Origin: an uncultured Planctomycetaceae bacterium
GTDB taxonomy: Bacteria > Planctomycetota > Planctomycetia > Pirellulales > Pirellulaceae
Direction: 5' to 3'
NCBI GenBank assembly: GCA_937904535.1
Contig: CALELC010000571.1
Coordinates: 1 to 10,107, forward strand
DNA: 10,107 nucleotides
Position numbers and translations under genes: made by a program. This document shows, one piece after another, positions 1-6,974 of the stretch. Within the stretch, counting starts at the first letter, position 1. Every line of letters starts with the position of its first letter. The notes beneath the pieces were generated by a model. It did not search any database and was not told where the DNA came from. It saw only the letters and a list, made by a program, of their open reading frames with translations.

Positions 1-1054
1 CTTCGTCATACCAAGCGTTGCTCGGGGTGCGTGAAGGTCGAGCGATCTCCAGGAAGCTTTCGTAGCGTTCCAAGGTATAGATCATGTAGTAGTACCAGTC
101 TGGAGCCCCCGTTCGCTTGAAAGGGTTCTGAGTCCGGTAGTTGTCCATCCGGTTGAGAGCAGCGAGGATCGCCTCCGCGGGCACCTTGATCGCCTTTTTG
201 CGGCTGATCTCCAGTTGCTGTTCCTGAGTCGGATCGACGAGTGAGACCTTCACCGCTGCGGGTAGGCCTTCGATCTTGGTGGCGAGCCCGTCGGTAACGC
301 CCCACTGTCGCAGAACATCCGCCGCGATAAGAACGGCACTGCCGGCTGCTAGGCAGGTGGTGACCGAAAGGTGACTTTTCGTTTGATTGACGAGCCCGCG
401 GCCTGGTCCGGGGTCTTTGGGGGTGTACGTCCAGTAGCCGGTCGGATCCTGCACTCGCATGATCCAGCCGTTCATGCGGGAGACCTGGTCGAAATTGAAT
501 TCGATGCCTGCGCGATCGAGCGTCCACATCGCCAGCGCCGCGTACTGCACTTGGGAGGTGTCACCGTCTTCCATGCCGAAATAGCCGAAGCCGCCGTGTG
601 CCATTTGACGAGCGAGCAATGCGCTTGCCAGCAGACTCAGCTCGGGGCGGTATTTTCGCGAATCCACCTCGGCGAGCAACATGATTGCGACGCTCGATTC
701 GTAGATCGCTTTGCTATGGCTGGAGACCAGCGCACCATTGTTTTTGCGAACCGTTTCGACGTACTGCAGCGCCTTCTGGATACCCAATTTGACCAAGGGT
801 GCATCAGGGTCGTGCATCGCTTTGAAATGCGCGTAGGCGATCAGCATCGGCTGGCCTTCGGGCACGCCGTAGGTCCGCTCGTTGAGCTGCTGTTCCGAAA
901 GCCCTTCGAGGTATTTGACCGCGCGATCGACCATCGCCAGGACTTCAGGATCCTCGGGCGTGTAGGCGTGCGCTCGCGGCGCCAGGGTGCTGGCGACCAA
1001 CAGCACACCAACCAGCAGCGGTCGTAGAGCAAGTGAGAGTTCAGACAAGTGCAT
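1..1054 (-). CDS. Secreted protein with prenyltransferase/squalene-cyclase-like repeats (3' end missing)
   Basis: The reading frame is open from the ATG at 1054 to the left edge, giving 351 residues with no stop. Residues 1-30 form a signal peptide: a hydrophobic stretch (LLVGVLLVASTLA) followed by an Ala-His-Ala cleavage site, so the protein is probably exported. The rest is alpha-helical with aromatic/Gly turns typical of alpha/alpha-barrel repeats: GGFGYFG at 154-160, then DTSQVQYAALAMW at 165-177 (compare the DNSxTQxAxLAL pattern of planctomycete squalene-cyclase-domain proteins), GYWTY at 206-210, and a WYYYMIYTLERY block at 320-331. The DxDD acid motif of class II terpene cyclases is not seen in the visible part, so enzymatic cyclisation should not be assumed. 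No clear ribosome-binding site precedes the start; it was chosen because it directly precedes the signal peptide. Divergent from the methyltransferase at 1456. Fold family is fairly sure; function is unknown. Confidence 0.85.
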   Translation of the reverse strand, partial: MHLSELSLALRPLLVGVLLVASTLAPRAHAYTPEDPEVLAMVDRAVKYLEGLSEQQLNERTYGVPEGQPMLIAYAHFKAMHDPDAPLVKLGIQKALQYVETVRKNNGALVSSHSKAIYESSVAIMLLAEVDSRKYRPELSLLASALLARQMAHGGFGYFGMEDGDTSQVQYAALAMWTLDRAGIEFNFDQVSRMNGWIMRVQDPTGYWTYTPKDPGPGRGLVNQTKSHLSVTTCLAAGSAVLIAADVLRQWGVTDGLATKIEGLPAAVKVSLVDPTQEQQLEISRKKAIKVPAEAILAALNRMDNYRTQNPFKRTGAPDWYYYMIYTLERYESFLEIARPSRTPSNAWYDE

Positions 1055-1455
1055 CAATCGGCTCGGTACGCAATAAAATCGTGGCAGCGCCTGCCGCCCA
1101 CGCTCGGCAAGAGATGGGCGACCGAGAGGTGCCCCAGACAATAGACCTTCCCAGTATACCGTGGGCTTTACGGAGGGACTAGCAACTTTGCCGGGCTGGC
1201 CGCAGGGCCGCACGTTGATGACAAATGCTTGCTTCCGCAGCGGTTCGCGCCTGTTTCTGGTGGTGTCTCGCCGGTTGCTTGCCGAGGCTCACTGGGGCAA
1301 GTATCCTCGGAGCGGCGAATGCTCGTGATCGGGCTCGTGAGCGGGGAGTTCGTCAGGCTGATCGTTCGCTGGCTCGCCCCGCACGTCAAAAGCTGCCTGC
1401 TGCCGGGCAGACGGGCCCTAACCGTAGTGCAGACGGGCCCTAACCGTAGTGCTGT
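1055..1455. other. Gene-free region between divergent genes
   Basis: No convincing protein is encoded here; the short open frames on both strands lack recognisable motifs. The region must hold the promoters of both flanking genes. A TATACT hexamer on the minus strand (1153-1158) could be a -10 box for the leftward gene, but no good -35 lies at proper spacing. A 12-bp direct repeat with one mismatch sits at 1321-1344, and a perfect 22-bp tandem duplication lies at 1408-1451. Confidence 0.6.
1408..1451. repeat. Perfect 22-bp tandem duplication
   Basis: Two identical adjacent 22-bp units occupy 1408-1429 and 1430-1451. Each contains the palindrome GGGCCC followed by TAACCGTAGTG. The second copy ends 4 bases before the ATG of the methyltransferase gene and supplies an in-frame TAG stop (1447-1449), so translation of that gene cannot start further upstream. 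The array therefore lies in the promoter/leader region. Confidence 0.95.
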
Positions 1456-2325
1456 ATGCCCACTCTGATCGAGCGTTCCCGGCGATTGACCGTCGGCATC
1501 CTCCGCCCGCTTGTCCGGACTGCGCGGCGGCTGCTCCTACCGCCGTACCCTCCGCCACAGCTGCAGTTCTGCCAACTGACCGCAGGGCCCGCTCAGGGCT
1601 GCTGGCTGCAGTTGCCTCACCCGACCGCCTTGTCGGCAGCAATCATCTCGGGAGAGTACGAAGCGAACTGCGTGGCCTGCGTGAGCGGCCTGATCGCTCC
1701 GGATGCGACGTGCGTCGATATCGGTGGGCATTACGGTTTCTATACCGTGACGCTGGCCAAATTAGCTGCTGACGGCGTGGTGCATACCTATGAGCCGGTG
1801 TCTCGATTGGCGTCGAGCATCGAAGCATCGCTGCACCGCTCTGAACTCACCAATGCCACCGTTCATCCGTTGGCGGTGGCGGAAATCCGTGGCGAGCAGA
1901 CGTTTCGCTATGCGTCGGCTGCTGGTGGCGATGACTCGATGGGCTACCTGCTGGGGCGCGGGATCGCGACTCCTGAAGCCCGCGTTCACTACGATGGATT
2001 CGAACAGACGACTGTGCGAACGATCTCGCTCGATGAACTTGGCTTCGAACCCGACTTTATAAAGATCGATGCTGAAGGAGCGGAAAGCATTATCCTGCGC
2101 GGCGGTCAGCAAATGCTCGCCCGCAAGCGTCCCCGGCTGTTCATTGAGCTGCATGGCATTCGCGAGGCCTTGGCCTGTGAACCGTTGCTCAGGGGACTCG
2201 GCTATCGCGGTTTTTGCATCGAGGATCGCGGCGCGACCTTAGCCAGTCTGTGGGTTCACACATCCGATGAAGCGGGGCTAGCGGCACTGCAAAGCCGACG
2301 TCCCGACTTAGCTGAGTTGCCCTAG
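1456..2325 (+). CDS. FkbM family SAM-dependent methyltransferase
   Basis: A 289-residue protein of usual length for the FkbM family (Methyltransf_21). These enzymes transfer a methyl group from S-adenosylmethionine, generally to hydroxyls of sugars or polyketides. The SAM-binding glycine motif is at 86-96 (CVDIGGHYGFY), the acidic residue contacting the ribose is probably Glu113 in TYEP, and the family signature IKIDAEGAE is at 202-210, followed by FIELHG at 229-234. The first ~50 residues are basic and variable, with no signal peptide, so it acts in the cytoplasm. An in-frame TAG at 1447 limits the start to 1456 or later; no Shine-Dalgarno site is visible. The glycosyltransferase gene starts 16 bp after the stop, so the two are probably cotranscribed and the substrate is probably a glycan or its lipid-linked precursor. 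The exact acceptor cannot be read from sequence. Confidence 0.92.
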   Translation: MPTLIERSRRLTVGILRPLVRTARRLLLPPYPPPQLQFCQLTAGPAQGCWLQLPHPTALSAAIISGEYEANCVACVSGLIAPDATCVDIGGHYGFYTVTLAKLAADGVVHTYEPVSRLASSIEASLHRSELTNATVHPLAVAEIRGEQTFRYASAAGGDDSMGYLLGRGIATPEARVHYDGFEQTTVRTISLDELGFEPDFIKIDAEGAESIILRGGQQMLARKRPRLFIELHGIREALACEPLLRGLGYRGFCIEDRGATLASLWVHTSDEAGLAALQSRRPDLAELP

Positions 2326-2341
2326 GGGATGACGCATCGCT

Positions 2342-3409
2342 GTGGCTTCAGCAATCGAGTTTCCTGCCGTTACCGTTGTGATCCCGGCCTATAACGTCGA
2401 GTCTTATATCGAAGCGGCGGTACGCAGTGCGGCACTGCAGGATTATGCCGGCGAGTTGGGCATTCTCGTCCTGGATGATGGTTCCACCGATGGGACGTTG
2501 GCCACACTAAAGCAACTGCAGACGGAACTGCCGGAATTGCAGGTTGTTAGCCAGCCCAATGGCGGGCGGGCCAAGGCTCGTAACCGGCTGTTGGAACTGG
2601 CCGGTACGGAATACATCGCCTGGCTCGACGGCGACGACATGGCCTCGCCGGCTTGGGTGCGTGAGCAGATGGTGCCGTTGCTTGCCGATCACGAGTTGGC
2701 GGCTGTGAGCGGACAAGGGTATGCGCTCACCGCTTCCGGCAAGCCCATCGGCCCGATCGTTCATCCTCTGCGTGCGGACGACATCGAGGCGCGGCATCTG
2801 TCGGGGCAGCCGAATGCTTTTTTTCAGTCCACCGTGGTGGTGCGCAAGTCGCGTGTGCTGGCCGCCGGTGGCTACCGCACGCAGTTTCCGGTCGCCGAGG
2901 ATTTTGACCTTTGGTTGCGGCTATCCGAGCACGGGCGACTAGAGAATGTTGATGCCTTGCACTTGTATTATCGGGTGCATGCCACGTCAGCCAATTCAAC
3001 CTTGAGCGCCGAGCAGCGGCACCAAGGAACTCAGGTCCTCAATGAAGCGCGGCGACGGCGAGGGCTGCCGGCACTCGTCAGTCCGATGGAGCAGGTCGAT
3101 GGAACGCGGCACGACTGGGGCCGCCGCGTGTACTGGATCAATATCGCCTTGCGGTCGGGGAACCCGCGATCAGCGCTGGAACTGTTGGCGGCAGCCTTGC
3201 CTCGCCACCGAGGCTCGCTGTTGCTGTGGGCGTTCCTGCTGGTCGCCGTGGTCGACTGCGTGCTGTTCGCTGGCAACCGTTCGTCGGGCTTTGCCCCGGG
3301 GCGAGTCGCACGCGTGCGGGAGCTGCCGGGCTGTTCGGCCTACCGGCTAGGGCGAGCGCTGGTGCGACTGCGACGCTCGCTGCTGTGCAAGCTTCGCCGC
3401 CAGTTCTGA
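2342..3409 (+). CDS. Family 2 glycosyltransferase (GT-A fold)
   Basis: A 355-residue protein beginning with the classic GT2 N terminus: TVVIPAYNVESYI at 11-23, the nucleotide-binding LDDGSTDGT at 44-52, and the metal-binding DxD equivalent WLDGDD at 94-99. The likely catalytic acid is in AEDFDLWLRL at 185-194, and YYRVH at 209-213 is the usual end of the GT-A domain. Such enzymes transfer a sugar from a nucleotide-sugar donor in polysaccharide or glycolipid synthesis. After about residue 260 the protein departs from the core: a hydrophobic stretch at 292-310 could be a membrane segment, followed by a strongly arginine-rich tail (320-355). The start is a GTG, preceded at 12 bases by a GGGGA stretch; the nearby ATG at 2329 is out of frame. 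It lies 16 bp behind the methyltransferase. Donor and acceptor sugars are unknown. Confidence 0.93.
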   Translation: MASAIEFPAVTVVIPAYNVESYIEAAVRSAALQDYAGELGILVLDDGSTDGTLATLKQLQTELPELQVVSQPNGGRAKARNRLLELAGTEYIAWLDGDDMASPAWVREQMVPLLADHELAAVSGQGYALTASGKPIGPIVHPLRADDIEARHLSGQPNAFFQSTVVVRKSRVLAAGGYRTQFPVAEDFDLWLRLSEHGRLENVDALHLYYRVHATSANSTLSAEQRHQGTQVLNEARRRRGLPALVSPMEQVDGTRHDWGRRVYWINIALRSGNPRSALELLAAALPRHRGSLLLWAFLLVAVVDCVLFAGNRSSGFAPGRVARVRELPGCSAYRLGRALVRLRRSLLCKLRRQF

Positions 3410-3489
3410 CCACTTCGTTGCCTCCTGTTTCGTCGATTCAAGGATGGGCTGTGTCTAGTCGGCCGCCGTCCTCCTGCAGCACGATCGGT

Positions 3490-4881
3490 TTATGAGGCGT
3501 GTGAGGACAGCTGTGAGTTGTCAGGCGATCCTGTGCGGCGGCGGTGAGCCAAGTAATCCAAGGTGTGCAGCGGCAGAGTCACAGCCGCGAGGCCGAGCGT
3601 GTAGCCACTGATCACGCCGTCGATTCCGGCCAGCAGCCCGCCGGTCCACACGAGCGCCGCGGTCGTCACAAAGCCGCCGACCGCACCCCGTGTCAGTGGC
3701 CTGCGCCACTTGGCAAGGAAATACATGCCTTGGATCGAAAGCTGATGGTTGGCCAAACAGCCGACGGCCAGGATGGCGACTTGATAGGGGGCCACAAAGC
3801 GCGCTGCGATGGTCGGATGGCTATAGGCCAGCACCTGAAGCGCTCCGCAGAGAATGAACAGTCCCAGAGTGAGCACGAGCGTCGAGGTGATGGCAAGCTG
3901 CCGCCATAGCGCAGCGGCGGCAGCGGTTTGTCCGGTGCCGTGCTTCGTTGAAATCAACGGCAGATTTGCTTGCAGCCAAGTCTGCGCGATGACCTGAATG
4001 GCTGAGGTGATCGACAGGGTCAAGCCGAGTCGGCCGGCCTCTTCGGCGGATCGATAGGTGAGTACGGCCAGCACCAAGAACTGTGTGGCGAAGTGCTGGC
4101 TCAGGCTGATCGCCGCCATCCGCCACTGGGCTGGCACGATCTCATTGGTCCAGGAGACGGTATTGGATTCCGGTGACGCCAGCTGCAGTTGGCTCAACAG
4201 CTCGGCATGCCGAACGCGGGTCAGATAGAGCGCGAAGGCGAACTGGGTAATAGCCGAAGCGACCAGCGACCAGATGCCCCAGCCGATCGCCAGGCAGAAC
4301 CAGACGACGAGGCTGCCGGTGATGATCTGCAGCAGCCGGAAGCGGTAGATGTCTTCGCGCTGTCCCGCCCCCTCGAGCACCGCCAGTTGCGGCGAGATCG
4401 CGACAGTTGCGGCGGCCGTGCCAACCAGCGCCAGCAGCGGTCCCAGCCAGGCGACCGGGACAGCGGCGGCCGAGAGAGTACGGAAACCGAACAGGATCGC
4501 GGCGGCGGCAAACACGAGGCTCATCCAGCGGAACCAGCGGTTGGCTCCTGCGATCATGCAGGCCATTCGCGCCGCTGCCTGCGCGGAGCGTTCCCGATCC
4601 GCCGGAGTGGATTCGGCCTCGCTGCGGCCGATCAAATGCAGGATGCGGCTGGATTCTTGCCCAGCGTAGCTGATCAGCACATTGAGCAGGCCCAGTTCGA
4701 CGAACGCCTGCAGGCCGACAATGCTGATCAAGGCGTAGTACACGCCCTGCTGCGCCGGCGAGAGGGTGGCGATGATCAGGGCGATCGTGATGGGGCCCGA
4801 GATCGTTTGCCAAACTCGCCCCACCAGGGAAAAGCCGAGCGCTCGATCGCCAATGAGCCGACGCAACCAGGGCATAAGCAT
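3490..4881 (-). CDS. Polysaccharide flippase-like membrane protein (MOP superfamily, Wzx-like)
   Basis: A 463-residue, very hydrophobic protein with about twelve membrane helices by eye and a Ser/Arg-rich C-terminal end. The N terminus (a short basic stretch, then helices around 19-40 and 46-70 with LGLLNVLISY) resembles oligosaccharide flippases of the MOP superfamily (Polysacc_synt/Wzx), which move lipid-linked sugar units across the inner membrane. Length fits the family. A loop around residues 85-115 carries the charged segment between early helices. It converges on the glycosyltransferase gene, leaving 80 bp between stops with no clear terminator, and together the three genes suggest a small surface-glycan locus. 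A terminator hairpin (4932-4970) lies only about 50 bp upstream of its start, so its own promoter must be very close, or it depends on readthrough. A weak GGAA lies 7 bases before the ATG; a second ATG two codons downstream is an alternative start. Substrate unknown. Confidence 0.85.
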   Translation of the reverse strand: MLMPWLRRLIGDRALGFSLVGRVWQTISGPITIALIIATLSPAQQGVYYALISIVGLQAFVELGLLNVLISYAGQESSRILHLIGRSEAESTPADRERSAQAAARMACMIAGANRWFRWMSLVFAAAAILFGFRTLSAAAVPVAWLGPLLALVGTAAATVAISPQLAVLEGAGQREDIYRFRLLQIITGSLVVWFCLAIGWGIWSLVASAITQFAFALYLTRVRHAELLSQLQLASPESNTVSWTNEIVPAQWRMAAISLSQHFATQFLVLAVLTYRSAEEAGRLGLTLSITSAIQVIAQTWLQANLPLISTKHGTGQTAAAAALWRQLAITSTLVLTLGLFILCGALQVLAYSHPTIAARFVAPYQVAILAVGCLANHQLSIQGMYFLAKWRRPLTRGAVGGFVTTAALVWTGGLLAGIDGVISGYTLGLAAVTLPLHTLDYLAHRRRTGSPDNSQLSSHAS

Positions 4882-4931
4882 TCCGCGCTCAGTCGAGATG
4901 AGTGAGCCTACGGTAGTCGCTGCATCAACGA

Positions 4932-4970
4932 AAAGCGACCCGGCAAGTTATGCACCTGCCGGGCCGCTTT
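4932..4970 (-). terminator. Rho-independent terminator of the cysteine-rich gene
   Basis: A 14-bp stem pairs 4932-4945 with 4957-4970 around an 11-base loop. The only mismatch becomes a G-U pair in the minus-strand RNA, and a TTTT run follows the stem on that strand. It lies 55 bp beyond the stop of the minus-strand cysteine-rich gene, which is the expected place for its terminator. On the plus strand the A-C mismatch and shorter T run make it weaker. Confidence 0.85.
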
Positions 4971-5025
4971 CGAATGGGTCACGTCTGAAGGGGATCAGGC
5001 TGGCCGTGTTTGCTGAGCGGAACGC

Positions 5026-5793
5026 TTAGCGAACGTAGCGAGCACTGGCCTGAACGACGCGACGCTTGCTTTGGTGGGAAGCACTCGGATCGACGATCGG
5101 AGCGGGTGCTTCGGGGACCGACTGCAGCGACGGAGCGGGCGACGAGTACGGCACAGCAGCGGGGGTTCCGCAGCCACAGCCGCTATCGCATCCGGCGTCG
5201 CAGCAGCTCGACGACTTGTGAGCGCTGAACAGTCGGCTCAGCAGCCCGCCACGCTTGGCATGGCCGCAGCCGCTGTCGCAGCTGTTGTCACAGCCGCAGG
5301 TTGGGGCAGCGATACCACAAGTCGGTTCGCAGCCGCAAGCCGGTTCGGCGCAAGGCGCTTCGCAGCATGCTGCGTCACAGCCTTTGTTGCCGTGGTGACG
5401 GAACAGACGGCTGAGCAAGCCGCCGTGTTTGTGGCCGCAGCCGCTGTCGCAGCTAGCGACTTCGCAACCGCAAGCCGGAGCAGCGACTTCACAGCCACAA
5501 GCCGGTCCAGCGACTGCGCAGGTGGGTTCGCATCCGCAAGCCGGTTCGGCACAGCAGCTCTTGCTGTGCAGGCCGCTCAGCAGCCCACCGCGAAGCAGTC
5601 CGCAGCCGCTGTCGCAGCTCGGGGCTTCGCAGCCACAAGCCGGATCAACCGGGCAAGCGGGGGTTTCGCAGCAAGCGGTGTCGCAGCCATGTCCGCGGCT
5701 GCCCAGCATACGGTCTAGCAGGTCAAAGCCAAAACTTTGGGTTGTCATCAAACAGCCCAAGGCCAAGCTCAACGATAAAGTGATCCTTCTCAT
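5026..5793 (-). CDS. Exported cysteine-rich modular repeat protein
   Basis: A 255-residue protein with 36 cysteines (about 14%). Residues 1-22 look like a signal peptide (MRR, a hydrophobic run, then a Ser-Phe-Gly site); Cys14 makes a poor lipobox, so a soluble or wall-bound protein is more likely than a lipoprotein. The mature part is built from imperfect modules: CDSGCG at 60-65, 115-120, 172-177 and 202-207, the first three each followed by a short amphipathic GGLLSxL(F/H) segment (69-76, 124-131, 182-189). Clusters such as CGCE (53, 87, 99, 108, 153) and CC pairs lie between. FDLLDRML at 23-30 may be a further helix copy. Residues 210-255 are Pro/Ser/Ala-rich and end basic. GGGAG lies 10 bases before the ATG. 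Planctomycete walls are known to be rich in cystine, so a disulfide-linked envelope role is a reasonable inference; metal binding is an alternative. I recognise no named family. Confidence 0.85.
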   Translation of the reverse strand: MRRITLSLSLALGCLMTTQSFGFDLLDRMLGSRGHGCDTACCETPACPVDPACGCEAPSCDSGCGLLRGGLLSGLHSKSCCAEPACGCEPTCAVAGPACGCEVAAPACGCEVASCDSGCGHKHGGLLSRLFRHHGNKGCDAACCEAPCAEPACGCEPTCGIAAPTCGCDNSCDSGCGHAKRGGLLSRLFSAHKSSSCCDAGCDSGCGCGTPAAVPYSSPAPSLQSVPEAPAPIVDPSASHQSKRRVVQASARYVR

Positions 5794-5847
5794 GAAGCCA
5801 CGTCTCCCTGTCGCTCATGCGTTGGTTTGATTCGCGATCAAGCTGAC

Positions 5848-6147
5848 TCAGTCGATCTCAGCCGCGGTGGGCGGAGCCGAGGTAGGGCGCGGTCGGCGGA
5901 CGAAGTCGCCGTCGATCAAGCCCCTGTAACTCTCGTGGGAACACAACACGGATTCGCTGCGGGACACCAAACCCGCTGACTTCGTTCTGTTCCCGTTGAC
6001 TCCGCACGGCGAGGTTTCCGATCGAAGCGTGCCTGCACGCCCGGCCGTTGTCGCCGCCCCACAATCCGCTACCGACTTTGCCTTCTTCATCGACAAGGCC
6101 CTGACTTCCATGGACAGGACCTCTGGGTCATCGGCCTGACTTCGCAC
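5848..6147 (-). CDS. Doubtful small hypothetical ORF
   Basis: An open frame of 99 residues starting at a GTG (6147) and ending 54 bp before the start of the cysteine-rich gene on the same strand. The composition is Ser/Arg/Thr/Ala-rich, with no signal peptide, membrane segment or motif, and no ribosome-binding site was found. An internal ATG (the MKKAK residues, about 20 codons in) is an alternative start. It could be a real small gene, a decayed one, or a chance frame in GC-rich DNA. The C-terminal half (around SHESYRGLIDGDFVRRPRP) gave me an uncertain impression of recurring in Rhodopirellula-type genomes, which I cannot verify here. Confidence 0.2.
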   Translation of the reverse strand: MRSQADDPEVLSMEVRALSMKKAKSVADCGAATTAGRAGTLRSETSPCGVNGNRTKSAGLVSRSESVLCSHESYRGLIDGDFVRRPRPTSAPPTAAEID

Positions 6148-6517
6148 CTCGGGACGCTACAGGCGTTGGTGTTCTTCGTCAGACGAAACTAATCATCGGC
6201 AACCGGTGGCCGGTCAATGAGTCTTCCAACGCATTTTCGCTGGCTTGTCAAGCTTTGCCGGCAGGGCAAAATGTTTGGTTTGGCCCCGCGGCGGAGCATC
6301 GGGCTGTGCCGGAAGGATGTTCAATTGCGCGCTCGCGACCGATAATCAAACGAGCGGTTGTGGATTCGCTGTGGTCGGCGGTTCACGTCGCAGCCGGACG
6401 CCCCGGTGCTAGCGTCTGGCTGGCAGGCTGGGATCGGTGTGGCGGCTGTCGTCATGAGGCAGTGCCTGCTCAGCCTCACGCAAGTTCGCAGCCTGCCGGG
6501 AATCGGCCATCACAATC

Positions 6518-6523
6518 AAAGGA
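6518..6523 (+). promoter_or_regulatory. Ribosome binding site of the ArsR-type gene
   Basis: AAAGGA lies 6 bases before the ATG at 6530. It is the clearest Shine-Dalgarno site in the window and fixes this start against longer open frames upstream. Confidence 0.7.
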
Positions 6524-6529
6524 ACAAGA

Positions 6530-6847
6530 ATGGAAAGCGAAGGCAGCGGGGAGAATCAAACGGAGCAGTGCGCGGTTTACCTGAAGGCGCTCGGTGATCC
6601 GATCCGGCTGCAGATTGTTCGCGGGCTACAAGCGGGGCCGCTGAGCGTGTCGGACTTGGCGGAATTGCTCGAGCTCGAGATCACCAATGTTTCGCACCAT
6701 CTGCGGGTGCTCTACCACTCGCAACTGGTCACGACGGAGCGGCAAGGGCGGTTTATCTACTATCGCCTGAACACGAGCTTCTTGCGGCAGCGTTCTGTCG
6801 CGAGCTCGCTGGACTTCGGTTGCTGCAAGTTCGAACTGCCGCGGTAA
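6530..6847 (+). CDS. ArsR/SmtB-type winged-helix transcriptional regulator
   Basis: A 105-residue protein of usual ArsR length. The opening helix YLKALGDPIRLQIVRGL (17-33) is the family signature; the helix-turn-helix spans about 37-61 with the recognition helix NVSHHLRVL (53-61), and the beta-wing is at about 66-80 (TTERQGRFIYYRL). Members bind operator DNA as dimers and release it on sensing metal, redox or other signals. The metal-binding ELCVCDL motif of arsenic/cadmium sensors reads PLSVSDL here (37-43), so that site is absent. Cysteines remain at 14, 98 and 99, the last two as a C-terminal Cys-Cys pair in LDFGCCKFEL, which could sense thiol/redox state or bind metal differently. It stands alone: no transporter, reductase or other obvious target gene is adjacent, and it most likely at least regulates itself. 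A good ribosome-binding site supports the start. Confidence 0.93.
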   Translation: MESEGSGENQTEQCAVYLKALGDPIRLQIVRGLQAGPLSVSDLAELLELEITNVSHHLRVLYHSQLVTTERQGRFIYYRLNTSFLRQRSVASSLDFGCCKFELPR

Positions 6848-6974
6848 CGCGTTTCCGGCGGCGCCTTGCAAAGGAGCACGGCTTGCCAACGTTGCTCGAT
6901 GAAGCGTGGCGCGTCAGTGCCGGGACAACACCGCCGGGCACGGGCGGCCAACAGGCCAGCAAAGAAAGAAAGAG

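Larger units (their letters stand above)
5794..6529. other. Long region without a confident gene
   Basis: This stretch lies between the divergent cysteine-rich gene and the ArsR-type gene. The only sizeable candidate is the doubtful minus-strand frame at 5848-6147. Small inverted repeats occur at 6175-6187 (6-bp arms, one-base centre) and at 6254-6270 (6-bp arms, 5-base loop), but repeats this short are expected by chance. The promoters of both flanking genes should be here; I cannot point to convincing -35/-10 pairs. No RNA gene or riboswitch fold is recognised. Confidence 0.5.

Noticed and set aside
6..527. Minus-strand frame of 173 codons
   Set aside because: Out-of-frame shadow of the same left-edge gene; Arg/Ser/Pro-rich with no motif.
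371..1027. Plus-strand open frame of 218 codons
   Set aside because: Antisense of the squalene-cyclase-like gene, which has a signal peptide and family motifs on the other strand.
4189..4905. Plus-strand open frame of 238 codons opposite the flippase
   Set aside because: Composition is Arg/Gln/Asp-rich low-information sequence, antisense to a clear membrane protein.
5071..5718. Long plus-strand open frame opposite the cysteine-rich gene
   Set aside because: It is the Ala/Ser/Arg-rich antisense of the repetitive Cys codons; it has no motif, and the minus-strand frame has a signal peptide, ribosome-binding site and terminator.
6175..6187. Perfect inverted repeat TTCGTC-A-GACGAA as an operator
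   Set aside because: Six-base arms with a short centre are expected many times by chance in 10 kb, and it lies about 340 bp from the regulator start.
6255..6597. Plus-strand open frames overlapping the start of the ArsR-type gene
   Set aside because: No ribosome-binding site or motif; the ArsR frame with a clear AAAGGA site takes this position.
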